Assembly: GCF_016595465.1 (NCBI RefSeq)
Contig: NZ_JAENIK010000009.1
Location: 186,001-250,000, forward strand
Direction of reading: 5' to 3'
Length of the DNA stretch: 64,000 bases
DNA from: Luteolibacter yonseiensis
GTDB lineage: Bacteria; Verrucomicrobiota; Verrucomicrobiia; Verrucomicrobiales; Akkermansiaceae
The translations under genes were made by a program, and so were the position numbers. Numbering within the stretch: the first letter of the stretch is position 1; every line of letters starts with the position of its first letter. Shown one piece after another: positions 26,241 to 34,032 of this stretch. The notes under the pieces were generated by a model. The model was not told where the DNA came from. It did not search any database and saw only the letters and a program-made list of their open reading frames with translations.

Positions 26241-27260
26241 ATGTTAGCAGTTTCTCCCATCTCGCACGGAATTCCCGGTTTACGCGGAATAAACCCGGAG
26301 GCGGTGATCGATTTGGTGCGCCAGCGCATCCACCGACCCGCACCTCTTGGCAATAATGGAAGAAAACTCGCCCTTATTCTGGAAGGCGGGGCCATGAGGG
26401 CCGCTGCGCCTGCGGGAGGCACCCTCGCTCTCGCCCATGCGGGCATGGAGGCGCAGTTCGATGCCATTTACGCCACCTCCGCGGGGGCGATCAATGCGAG
26501 CTATTTCCTTTCCGGACAAGGAGACTTGGGGATCTCGATCTATTTCGATGACCTGACGACTGGCCGGTTCATCAATCCGCGCCGCCTGAATAAAATCGTG
26601 GATGTGGATTGGGTGATCGATGAACTGGTTTGTCTGAAGAAGCCGCTGGACGTGGCGAAGATCCTGGCTTCACCTACACAATTTTTCGTCCCGTTGATCG
26701 ATATGGAAAACGGAGAAGCTACCATGATCGACGTGAAGAATAGCTCGGTCTCCGTCCCCTCGGTCATCCGTGCCGCCCTGGCCCTACCGGTGCTCTACAA
26801 TCTGACCGTCAACATCGACGGGAAAGATTACATGGATGGAGGCCTGAGGATTCCGTTTCCCATCCAACAGGCGATCGAAGACGGATGCACGGACATCCTG
26901 CTGCTGCTTTCGCGTCCGGAGGATTTCGTCGCACCGGTACCGCCGCTCTGGAGCAAACTGATATTCGAACTGATCTGCGCACGCGGCCGCAAGGGGATTC
27001 GCAAGGCCTTCTCTGAGAGCCACCACAGTTCCCGCGTCTCCAGAAATCTTGCGCTGGGACGATCCGCAGTCCCTTCCAATGTGAACATCGCAACAATTTG
27101 CACGAAGGAGAACGAAGCGATCCACCGGACTTCCGTCCACCGAGAGACCTTGATTGCTGCCGCCACTTCCTATGGAAAGAGAACCCTCCGGATTTTGGGA
27201 GCGGATCCGGATGGATGGGCGCTCGGCCCCCCTGAGGCCATCCACTGGCCCGGGAGATGA
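26241..27260 (+). CDS. Patatin-like phospholipase
   Basis: The 339-residue protein has the patatin Ser-Asp dyad. The oxyanion-hole motif is LILEGGAMRAA, the nucleophile is Ser80 in YATSAGAIN, and the catalytic Asp199 lies in YMDGGLRIPFP. The first Gly of the usual GxSxG is Ala here, a change seen in some bacterial patatins. The fold would hydrolyse acyl chains of membrane lipids. It starts 38 bp after the STAND gene. Patatin-like lipases are common membrane-damaging effectors in anti-phage systems (for example CapV in CBASS), so it is probably the third part of this cassette. The frame continues upstream into the STAND gene but no better start is seen. Confidence 0.88.
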   Translation: MLAVSPISHGIPGLRGINPEAVIDLVRQRIHRPAPLGNNGRKLALILEGGAMRAAAPAGGTLALAHAGMEAQFDAIYATSAGAINASYFLSGQGDLGISIYFDDLTTGRFINPRRLNKIVDVDWVIDELVCLKKPLDVAKILASPTQFFVPLIDMENGEATMIDVKNSSVSVPSVIRAALALPVLYNLTVNIDGKDYMDGGLRIPFPIQQAIEDGCTDILLLLSRPEDFVAPVPPLWSKLIFELICARGRKGIRKAFSESHHSSRVSRNLALGRSAVPSNVNIATICTKENEAIHRTSVHRETLIAAATSYGKRTLRILGADPDGWALGPPEAIHWPGR

Positions 27261-27676
27261 CCGTCATCGCACGTCCTGGGCGGCATTCTCCGGGACTTGT
27301 ACAATCCTCCGCTGAAAAAGCGACGGTGCGGCGAGAGGGCCATCCTAGTTTCTGGTGTCGTCCAGAGGCATTGCCTTTTTCATGGCGTCGATCTGCTGGT
27401 ATCCGTGATTCCGCGTGGAAGCTGCCAGAATACCAAGCAGCGAAAGAGCGAAGATCAGATATCAGACGGCTGCGGATCTCTCCCAAAAATCCGGCAACCA
27501 TCAGAAGGCGTTCCGGATCGCTACTCACTTCCTCAAGATTCAAAAAATTACTGATGATCTGCCATTTACGCCTGAAATATTGTCGGGCTTCGGCATTGCC
27601 GGCGGGGGAACAGTGAAACTTCCGCAGGCCGGAGGCGTTCCGCTTGCAATAATCCTCATTTGGGCGCGTAGTCAGG
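27261..27676. other. 416-bp gene-poor stretch with a possible small remnant on the minus strand
   Basis: No clear gene is present. On the minus strand the 38 codons 27461-27345 read as a hydrophobic helix plus tail (LIFALSLLGILAAS, then HGYQQIDAMKKAMPLDDTRN and a stop). There is no ATG before it and a stop just upstream, so it may be the 3' end of a frameshifted membrane-protein gene. Another minus-strand frame immediately upstream (VAGFLGEIRSR) could be the other half. Everything else in the stretch looks noncoding. Confidence 0.35.
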
Positions 27677-27691
27677 GTGTCCTATTACGAT

Positions 27692-28627
27692 ATGTCCACA
27701 TTCACGAAAAACCCTCGTCCCATCCTTTTCCCACTGCTCTGCGTGTTTGGCATGGTGGCAGCCATCATGACGCTCTCGTATGGGGAAACCAAGACCACCG
27801 CCGCCGCCAAGAAGAAGATCGTCTTCATCGCGGGGAATCCGAGCCACCCGCCGGGCGAGCACGAGCACCGCGCGGGCTGCATGCTGCTCGCCGACCAACT
27901 CAACAAGAGCGGCCTGCCCGTCGATGCGGTGGTCACCACCAACGGCTGGCCGAAGGACAATTCCATTTTCGACGGCGCGTCCGCCGTGGTCATCTATTCG
28001 GACGGCGGTGGCGGTCATCCCGCCATGCGGCAGCTGGACGAATTGAAAAAGCTCGCCAAACAAGGCGTCGGCATCGGTTGCATCCACTACGCGGTGGAAA
28101 TTCCGAAGGGGGAGCCGGGAGACACGTTCCTTGATCTCATCGGCGGCTACTTCGAGAGCGACTGGTCGGTGAATCCGCACTGGGACGCCTCCTACAAGAT
28201 CCCGAAACACGCGGTCACCCGCGGCATCAAGGATTTCAACATCCGCGACGAGTGGTACTACCACATGCGTTTCCGCCCGAAGATGGACGGTGTCACCCCC
28301 ATCCTGACCGCGCTGCCTCCCGCCGAGTCCCTCACCCGCCCAGACGGTCCGCACGAAGGGAACCCCGCCGTCCGCGAGGCGGTGTTGGAGCGCAAGGAAC
28401 CGCAGCACACCATGTGGGTCTATGACCGTCCCGCCAAATTCGGCCGCGGCCGTTCCTTCGGTTTCACCGGCGGCCACTTCCACAAGAACTGGAAGGCGGA
28501 CGACCACCGCCGCGTGGTGCTGAACGCCGTCGCCTGGATCGCGGGGATCGAAGTGCCTGCGGACGGAGTGCCCTCCAAGACACCGACCGACGAGGAGATG
28601 GCGGCGAATCTCGACAAGAAGAACTGA
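27692..28627 (+). CDS. Secreted ThuA-domain protein
   Basis: About 311 residues with an N-terminal signal or anchor segment (ILFPLLCVFGMVAAIMTLSY). A ThuA (trehalose utilisation) domain follows, a class-I glutamine-amidotransferase-like fold without proven enzymatic role. The signs are KKKIVFIAGNPSHPPGEHEH, DAVVTTNGWPKD, GASAVVIYSDGGGGHP, GVGIGCIHYAVE, and the late RSFGFTGGHFHKNW and VLNAVAWIAG. These are abundant secreted proteins in Verrucomicrobiota and Planctomycetota, often near sugar-degradation genes. The start at 27692 (MSTFTK) is preferred; 27677 would add five residues. Confidence 0.9.
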   Translation: MSTFTKNPRPILFPLLCVFGMVAAIMTLSYGETKTTAAAKKKIVFIAGNPSHPPGEHEHRAGCMLLADQLNKSGLPVDAVVTTNGWPKDNSIFDGASAVVIYSDGGGGHPAMRQLDELKKLAKQGVGIGCIHYAVEIPKGEPGDTFLDLIGGYFESDWSVNPHWDASYKIPKHAVTRGIKDFNIRDEWYYHMRFRPKMDGVTPILTALPPAESLTRPDGPHEGNPAVREAVLERKEPQHTMWVYDRPAKFGRGRSFGFTGGHFHKNWKADDHRRVVLNAVAWIAGIEVPADGVPSKTPTDEEMAANLDKKN

Positions 28628-28664
28628 GCCATAGGCTCCGTCCCGTCGGGCGACAATGACATCA

Positions 28665-28706
28665 CCGGACGATGGGAATCACGGGGACCGTCCCATCGTC
28701 ATCCGG
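28665..28706. repeat. Hairpin downstream of the ThuA gene
   Basis: CCGGACGATGGGA (28665-28677) pairs with TCCCATCG and TCCGG (28691-28706), with a three-base bulge. No T-run follows on either strand. It may act as an mRNA 3'-end stabiliser or a weak terminator. Confidence 0.4.
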
Positions 28707-28750
28707 TTGCCGGGACCGCTGTCACCTGGAGCGCTCGGCGAGGTAATGGG

Positions 28751-28788
28751 AAAAAAGGCGGCAAGGAAGATGGATCCCCCTTGCCGCC
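28751..28788 (-). terminator. Rho-independent terminator of the hibernation factor gene
   Basis: On the minus strand GGCGGCAAGG pairs with CCTTGCCGCC across a 12-base loop. Six T residues follow immediately. It lies 20 bp after the stop codon of the hpf gene. Confidence 0.88.
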
Positions 28789-28808
28789 CGGGTTCAATGC
28801 TTCGATGA

Positions 28809-29396
28809 TCAGTCCTTGATGTCCATCGCGGCATATTCGCCGTCCTTACGGCGATAGACGATGGTCAGCACGCCGCGGCGCGCGCTCTTGTAGAGCACGA
28901 AGGGGCGGTCGGAGAGTTCGAGCTGCATGATGGCGTCTTCCTTGTACATCGTGCGGATCGAGTAGTTTTCCGGATGGACGATGAATGGAGCCGGATCGAT
29001 GTCGGAATCCTCCGGGTGGTCGAGGACCTCTTCCGTGAAGAAGCGCTCCTCCAGATGGCGGATGGATTCGTTGCGATGCGGGCGGTGCTTCTTCATCAGG
29101 CGCGTCTTGTGCTTGCGCATGCGACGGGCGATTTTTTCGATGGTTTCATCAAGCGCCACATACATGTCCTTGCCCTCGGTGTGGGCTTCGATGGTGATGT
29201 GGTTGGCGCAAAAGAGAATGATTTCCGCAATGTGCCGGTTTTTCTGAACGTCGAGAATGACCTTGGCCTCGATGATTCGCGGGTAATCGAGATGAAGGCT
29301 CTCGATTTTTTTCGTCGCGTGGTCGCGGAGGGCATCGGTCACTTGCTCATGTCTCACAGTTACAGTGATCGGCAGATTGACGTTGGCAGTTTGCAT
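28809..29396 (-). CDS. hpf: Ribosome hibernation promoting factor, long form
   Basis: A 195-residue member of the HPF/RaiA family. The N-terminal S30AE domain (about 1-110) shows PITVTVRHEQVTDALRDHA, KVILDVQKNRHIAEIIL, EAHTEGKDMYVALDETIEK and the basic RRMRKHKTRLMKKHRPHR. The C-terminal dimerisation domain ends with RPFVLYKSARRGVLTIVYRR. The long form joins two 70S ribosomes into inactive 100S particles in stationary phase. It is a single gene with its own terminator. Confidence 0.93.
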   Translation of the reverse strand: MQTANVNLPITVTVRHEQVTDALRDHATKKIESLHLDYPRIIEAKVILDVQKNRHIAEIILFCANHITIEAHTEGKDMYVALDETIEKIARRMRKHKTRLMKKHRPHRNESIRHLEERFFTEEVLDHPEDSDIDPAPFIVHPENYSIRTMYKEDAIMQLELSDRPFVLYKSARRGVLTIVYRRKDGEYAAMDIKD

Positions 29397-29768
29397 GGTT
29401 CTAATTGGTTTAATTTAGGTGAATGGATGACAGGTTTAGCTGCCTTATCCGTTTGATACAATGAACCAAAAGATTGGAGAGCGCCATGTTCTTCTTCGGA
29501 AAAGAAGAACAAATTTTATTCCGGATTTCGTGCGGGATCTGTGGAAAACGCAGGCAGGGCACGGATGTGCCGGAGGGGGATTTTTTCCCTATACGGCGGG
29601 CTGGTTGTGGCGGAGGTTCACAACCGCGGGGTTCCCGCATCCATCATGGCGGCACGTTGTTCCGCAATGGGATCAACGCGTTTTGTGACATGGAGCCGTC
29701 CGCCGTGGATCGGAGGAAAAGGGTTTGTCGGTTGGAAACCGCCGCCACGATGTGGACTCCAAGGGGAG
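29397..29768. other. Intergenic region with two copies of a GTGGCGG...AACCGC repeat
   Basis: No gene is seen. A copy at 29604-29630 (GTTGTGGCGGAGGTTCACAA plus CCGC) faces an inverted copy at 29729-29750 (GGTTGGAAACCGCCGCCACG). They bound about 147 bp. A third, similar copy lies at 51512-51537. This looks like a small REP-type or MITE-type palindromic element. Confidence 0.5.
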
Positions 29769-31301
29769 TTATTTCGGACGGGTGAGTTCCTCGAAGGTGG
29801 AGGCTGGTGTTCCGGCGGGGGCGGAAGGGCCGGCACCGGTTTTGGCCGCGTCGAAGAGAGCCTTGAAATCATCGGTCGGCGCGTTCGCCTGCCCGCCGAG
29901 TTGAAGCGTGATCCAGCAGAAACCCTCGGTGGCCGGGCCGAACATGCTGATGAGGCGCTGGTGCCTGGAAGCCAGGAGTATCGTCTCGGAAAGTCCGACT
30001 TCAAGCGTGCCGGACAGCGTGTTTTTCGTGGTGAGGGAGATCTCGCCTTTCATCGCCATGCGGCTTTTGCTCTCCAGCCTGACGTCACGCAGCGTGACCG
30101 CGCCGCCCTCGCGGATGAGATGGACCTGGCTGTGGCTTTCGAATACGGGTGAGACGAACCATTTGTCATCCCCGAGCGCCTCGGAGATGGCATTGAGGAA
30201 GGGGAAGCCGTGCATCCTGATCGCGGAGCCCGGTGATGCGGCGACCGTGACATCCAGCTTCGCCAGGGAGTTCGCCGTGGGTTGGAAGGACAGGAAGTTG
30301 GAGGTGTCCGCCGGCTCGGTGTCGACCTCTCCTTCGATCAGGCCGCCGAGCGCCGGGCCGATGAGGCCGGACAGTGGGAACAATTCGAGGGTGGCCGCAA
30401 GAGAGGCGACCTGCTCCGGCTTGTAAGGAGACAGGGTTCCGCTCAACTGGAAACTGCCGCGGTTGTCCTTTTCATGGAGCATGCGGAAGCTGATGATGTC
30501 GGCTTCTTCCCCACGGAACTCGACCAGCGCGCGATCCAGGCGGAGCTTGGGCCAGTTCGGGATGCCGAGTTCCCCCTTGCTCACCGACAACTGGGGGCGA
30601 CCCTTGATATTGCTCGCCGTGTAAGAACCCTCCGCCTTGCTGAGGCTGATGGTGGAGGGACCGCTGCCCAGGGTGACATCCATCAGGCGGGTCCGGTAGC
30701 GGCCGAAATTGACCGGCAGGGAGCTGCCGGCGGCCGGGCCCGCGCGCCTGGGTTGCCCGGGCTGGGGATACTGCAGGGCGATCTTGCTTTCAATGGCTGT
30801 CACCTCTTCTCCGGTCATGGATTTTCCGAGGAAGCTCGACGGGAAGATTTCCGCGTTGAGACCACGGAAATTCATGGTCTTCAGGAGACTTCCCTGCGGC
30901 CACTCCAAGATGAGGTAGTTCGCGTTCGCCGTCTTCGGGTTCATCCGGAACTGATGGAGCTCGGCTTTCGCACCGGTGGATTCGCCGATCTTGGTGACCA
31001 GCGAATTGCGGAACGGGCCGCTGTTCGCATAGATGATTCCGACGCCGATCGTCAGGGCGGCGAGGAGGACGAGGATGAGTGCCGCGGCGATCTGGACGGC
31101 GCGCGCGCGGCGGATGCGTTCGGCATCTTTCTTGTGCGGTTGGCTGGAACGGCGCTTGCGCTTGCGGACGCGGACGGCCTGGGAGCCGTCGGCGCGGGTG
31201 ACGAGCTCACCCTCTTCTGGATTTCCGGCTGAAGACTGCTTCAACCGATTCATCATTTCGTCGATCGAATATTTCTCTGGCTCGCTTGGGGCGGCTGACA
31301 T
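29769..31301 (-). CDS. Inner-membrane protein with AsmA-like periplasmic region
   Basis: 510 residues: a charged, Lys/Arg-rich cytoplasmic N-terminus (about 1-65, RVRKRKRRSSQPHKK), one TM helix (AAALILVLLAALTIGVGIIY), then a large periplasmic beta-rich region. The repeated pattern LQFRGEEADIISFRMLHE-like strands with KLRLDRALVEF and SKAEGSYTASNIKG resembles AsmA/TamB-like proteins. It lies 35 bp downstream of the secretin gene on the same strand, so it may belong to the same pilus or secretion locus. No close family is recognised and the AsmA comparison is weak. Confidence 0.72.
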   Translation of the reverse strand: MSAAPSEPEKYSIDEMMNRLKQSSAGNPEEGELVTRADGSQAVRVRKRKRRSSQPHKKDAERIRRARAVQIAAALILVLLAALTIGVGIIYANSGPFRNSLVTKIGESTGAKAELHQFRMNPKTANANYLILEWPQGSLLKTMNFRGLNAEIFPSSFLGKSMTGEEVTAIESKIALQYPQPGQPRRAGPAAGSSLPVNFGRYRTRLMDVTLGSGPSTISLSKAEGSYTASNIKGRPQLSVSKGELGIPNWPKLRLDRALVEFRGEEADIISFRMLHEKDNRGSFQLSGTLSPYKPEQVASLAATLELFPLSGLIGPALGGLIEGEVDTEPADTSNFLSFQPTANSLAKLDVTVAASPGSAIRMHGFPFLNAISEALGDDKWFVSPVFESHSQVHLIREGGAVTLRDVRLESKSRMAMKGEISLTTKNTLSGTLEVGLSETILLASRHQRLISMFGPATEGFCWITLQLGGQANAPTDDFKALFDAAKTGAGPSAPAGTPASTFEELTRPK

Positions 31302-31336
31302 TGGCAGATGTTGGAGTGGGCGGCGTTTTCGCCAGC

Positions 31337-33781
31337 TCAGCGGTTACGGTAAGGGCGACCGGTCGGGTCGGTGATCTCCACGTTGACCATGAAGATGATC
31401 GCGATGGAGGTCGGCTTCTTCGCCTTGGATTGGAACAAACGGCCGACAACCGGGAGATCTCCAAGAATCGGTGTCTTGTCCTCCACATTCTGGACGCTTT
31501 CGGAAAGCAAGCCGCCGACGACGAGGGTGGCCCCATCCATCACGTTGACACTCGTGGAGAACTGCTGCTTGCTGAACACCGGCATCAGGATGTCGTTCGG
31601 AGTGACTTCCACCGCCTGGGGGCCGAGCGGACCGTTGATGGTCTTGTTGATGGGGCTGCCGTAGTTGACAAAGCCGTCGAAGTCGCTGAACACGGGATTC
31701 AGGGTGACGTTGACGTAGTTCTTCGAGGGATCGACGATCGGAAGGACGTTGAGCGTGATGCCGACATCCTCCTTTTCAAAGGCGGTCGGAGTCGCGGGAG
31801 TGACGGCGCTTGAGGCGGGGGCGACGAAGCCGAAGAAGTCGTTCTCGTTGCCGCCACCACCACCGGAATCGTTGGGAAGTTCCGGGGGTTCGTATTCCGT
31901 AGGGTAGATGAATTCGCGGACGATGGCGATGGAGGATTCCTGGTTGCTGCGGCTCACGACAGCCGGGCGGGCCATCATGTCCACGCCGGATTTCTGGTCC
32001 AGGCCGCGCATGAGGGTTTGGAAATTCGCGTTGCTGACGGCGCCGTGCACGCCGAGAACGCCCGGCGCGCGGAAGCTTTCCTGGCGACCGGACGGGTCGT
32101 TGAGCAGGGAGTCGAGGGAATTGCCGTTGATGGCGCCGTCACCACTGCGGTTGCCGGCGGTGAGGGGGCGGCGGTCGGTCACTCCGCTGGGGAGGATGAT
32201 GTCATCGACATCGCCGCCGTTGCCCTGGGTGCCGCCGCTGAGATTGAGCTTGGAGGAACCGGGAACCCAGCCGGCACCGCCGAAGCCGAAGTTGTCCAGA
32301 AGCCAGTCGAATCCGAGTTCCTCAAGGCGGGATTCCTCCACCCGGATCATGGTCACGCGGACCGTCACGCTCATCGGCTCGGTCTTGGTGAGGGACTCGA
32401 TGATTTGTGAAATGTAGTCCTGGTTCGCCGGGGTGTTGACGATCCGCAGCGTGCTGCTGCTGGCGATGTAGCTGACGGAGGATCCTTCCGGGAAGGTCAC
32501 GTTCTGCCTCTCGAGGGCTTCCTGTGCGCCGAGCCGCTTGGCAAGCAGTCCTTTTTTCGGAGTTTCCGCGAATGGGTCGGCGGCGGCCCCGCCTTCTTCG
32601 CCCGCACCCTGGCTCAGGCTGCTGATGAAGTCCGGCGGGACGCGGTAGGTGCGTGTGACCAGTTCGGCGGAGGCGGTGCCTGCCGGGACGATGTTCACCG
32701 CGTAGTCATCCGTGGAGTAGGAGGTGCCGGTGGTGGCGGTGATGTATTCGAGAATCTGGGAAACCGGAACATTGGACAGCCGCAGATCGAAGCGCATGCT
32801 GTTGATTTTTTGCGCGGCAGGGGAATCCGGCGCGCCGAGGTTCACGGTGAAGTTGACGCCCTTGCGGGTAGGGTCCAGCTCGGTGGTGTCGCTCTCCGTG
32901 GCACGGATGCGGAGGAAATCGAGGGCTTCCTGGAGCGATGCCTGTTCCAATGCGATTTTAGGAACGATGATGCGTTCGATCTTCGCCTTGATGGAAATCG
33001 CGTTGTGTCCCATCGTGTGGTCGCCGGGATCCGTGAGAGAGGGATCAAGTTCCGGTGCGGGAACCTGCAGTTCCCACTGGCTGGCCACCTGGCTGAGCAT
33101 GTCGGCGCGGGCATGGTCGTAGCCGGCTTTGGAATAAGAGCTTTTCGCCGAGGCGACGACCTCCAGGCCACGACGGGCGGCGGTGTTCGTCGGGTCGATG
33201 CGGAGCACATCCTCGTATTTACGCTTCGCTTCGTCGTATTTCCCGAGGTTGTAGGCACCTTCGGCGGTGTAGAGCAGGCGGCGCACGGCATCCACGTTCT
33301 TGCCGTGTTCGGCGGTCAGCGCGGGATTGGTGCGGATCGGGTCGTCAAGCTGGGCGCGGTAGTTCAGGGCACCGGCGTTTTTCGGGGCGATGGCTGGATC
33401 CAGCACCTTGTCCACGACGGCTTTCGCACCGGCCAGATCACCCTTGCGGACGAGGCCCTTGGCATGCTCGACGGAGGCTTGGGCGTAACGTTCGGCCGCG
33501 GCGGCCCGGAGTTCGGAGGAGGCAGATGTGTCGGGAATGAGGGCGTGGGCACCCGCATACGCATCGACCGCTTCGGAATAGCGTGCGGCGGTGTAGGCTT
33601 CATCGCCCTTGCGCAGCAGAACCTGCGCTTCTTCGACCGCCACATTCGTGCTGGAAGATTCTGAAGTCGCGGATGTTGAGTTGTTTCTGGTTTCGCCAGC
33701 CGTCAGCGGGGCGATCAGACAGGCGGTGGCCAACAAGGCGGCACGGCCACGGAAAGGGGTGATGGGTTTGACGGTCTCCAT
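31337..33781 (-). CDS. Secretin, Amuc_1098-type type IV pilus outer-membrane protein
   Basis: A protein of 814 residues with a signal peptide (AALLATACLIAPLTAG). A TPR-like N-terminal part (EAQVLLRKGDEAYTAARYSE, KYDEAKRKYEDVLRIDPTN) comes first. Secretin N-domains follow (LEQASLQEALDFLRI, SVSYIASSSTLRIVNTPANQ), then the secretin barrel (EDVGITLNVLPIV, VNVMDGATLVVGGLLSE, TPILGDLPVVGRLFQSK). The last is the typical secretin C-terminal signature. The layout matches Akkermansia Amuc_1098, annotated as a type IV pilus outer-membrane protein. The start at 33781 (METVKP) is preferred; six more codons are open upstream. Confidence 0.9.
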   Translation of the reverse strand: METVKPITPFRGRAALLATACLIAPLTAGETRNNSTSATSESSSTNVAVEEAQVLLRKGDEAYTAARYSEAVDAYAGAHALIPDTSASSELRAAAAERYAQASVEHAKGLVRKGDLAGAKAVVDKVLDPAIAPKNAGALNYRAQLDDPIRTNPALTAEHGKNVDAVRRLLYTAEGAYNLGKYDEAKRKYEDVLRIDPTNTAARRGLEVVASAKSSYSKAGYDHARADMLSQVASQWELQVPAPELDPSLTDPGDHTMGHNAISIKAKIERIIVPKIALEQASLQEALDFLRIRATESDTTELDPTRKGVNFTVNLGAPDSPAAQKINSMRFDLRLSNVPVSQILEYITATTGTSYSTDDYAVNIVPAGTASAELVTRTYRVPPDFISSLSQGAGEEGGAAADPFAETPKKGLLAKRLGAQEALERQNVTFPEGSSVSYIASSSTLRIVNTPANQDYISQIIESLTKTEPMSVTVRVTMIRVEESRLEELGFDWLLDNFGFGGAGWVPGSSKLNLSGGTQGNGGDVDDIILPSGVTDRRPLTAGNRSGDGAINGNSLDSLLNDPSGRQESFRAPGVLGVHGAVSNANFQTLMRGLDQKSGVDMMARPAVVSRSNQESSIAIVREFIYPTEYEPPELPNDSGGGGGNENDFFGFVAPASSAVTPATPTAFEKEDVGITLNVLPIVDPSKNYVNVTLNPVFSDFDGFVNYGSPINKTINGPLGPQAVEVTPNDILMPVFSKQQFSTSVNVMDGATLVVGGLLSESVQNVEDKTPILGDLPVVGRLFQSKAKKPTSIAIIFMVNVEITDPTGRPYRNR

Positions 33782-33843
33782 GTGAGCGATGGGCGACATA
33801 TAGAGAGCTTAATCCGCGAGGGTAAGCGCAAAATCCGGAAAAT

Positions 33844-33981
33844 TCATCTTTTTGAGAGCCACGGGAACTCCAACTGCACCGAGATGGGGCGGCGGATCAC
33901 CTGGGGCTGGCGGAAATAGGGGGTCAGCTTGGTGGCGATGATCTTGCGGACCTTGTACAGGACGGGTGGAATGGAGTTCAT
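33844..33981 (-). CDS. Small basic peptide gene upstream of the secretin (45 residues)
   Basis: A 45-codon ORF with strong G/C third-position bias, like real genes here. It starts MNSIPPVLYKVRKIIATKLT and ends FPWLSKR. It lies 62 bp upstream of the secretin start on the same strand. Its ATG overlaps a perfect 8-bp inverted repeat (33979-33999), which could hide or regulate the start. No family is recognised, and the basic, proline-containing sequence has no TM helix. It may be a real small protein or a regulatory leader. Confidence 0.5.
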   Translation of the reverse strand: MNSIPPVLYKVRKIIATKLTPYFRQPQVIRRPISVQLEFPWLSKR

Positions 33982-33999
33982 GTGAAAAGTGTTCACATG
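33979..33999. promoter_or_regulatory. Palindrome CATGTGAA-N5-TTCACATG over the small gene's start
   Basis: The two 8-base arms (33979-33986 and 33992-33999) are perfect reverse complements. The left arm contains the start codon of the 45-codon gene on the minus strand. The position fits an operator of a homodimeric repressor or an RNA hairpin limiting initiation. Confidence 0.5.
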
Positions 34000-34032
34000 A
34001 ACGTTCCATGTGTCAAGCAGATGCTTTACGAA

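Noticed and set aside
29410..29640. 76-codon minus-strand frame upstream of the hibernation factor
   Set aside because: It crosses the REP-like repeat and has low-complexity composition, so it is probably noncoding.
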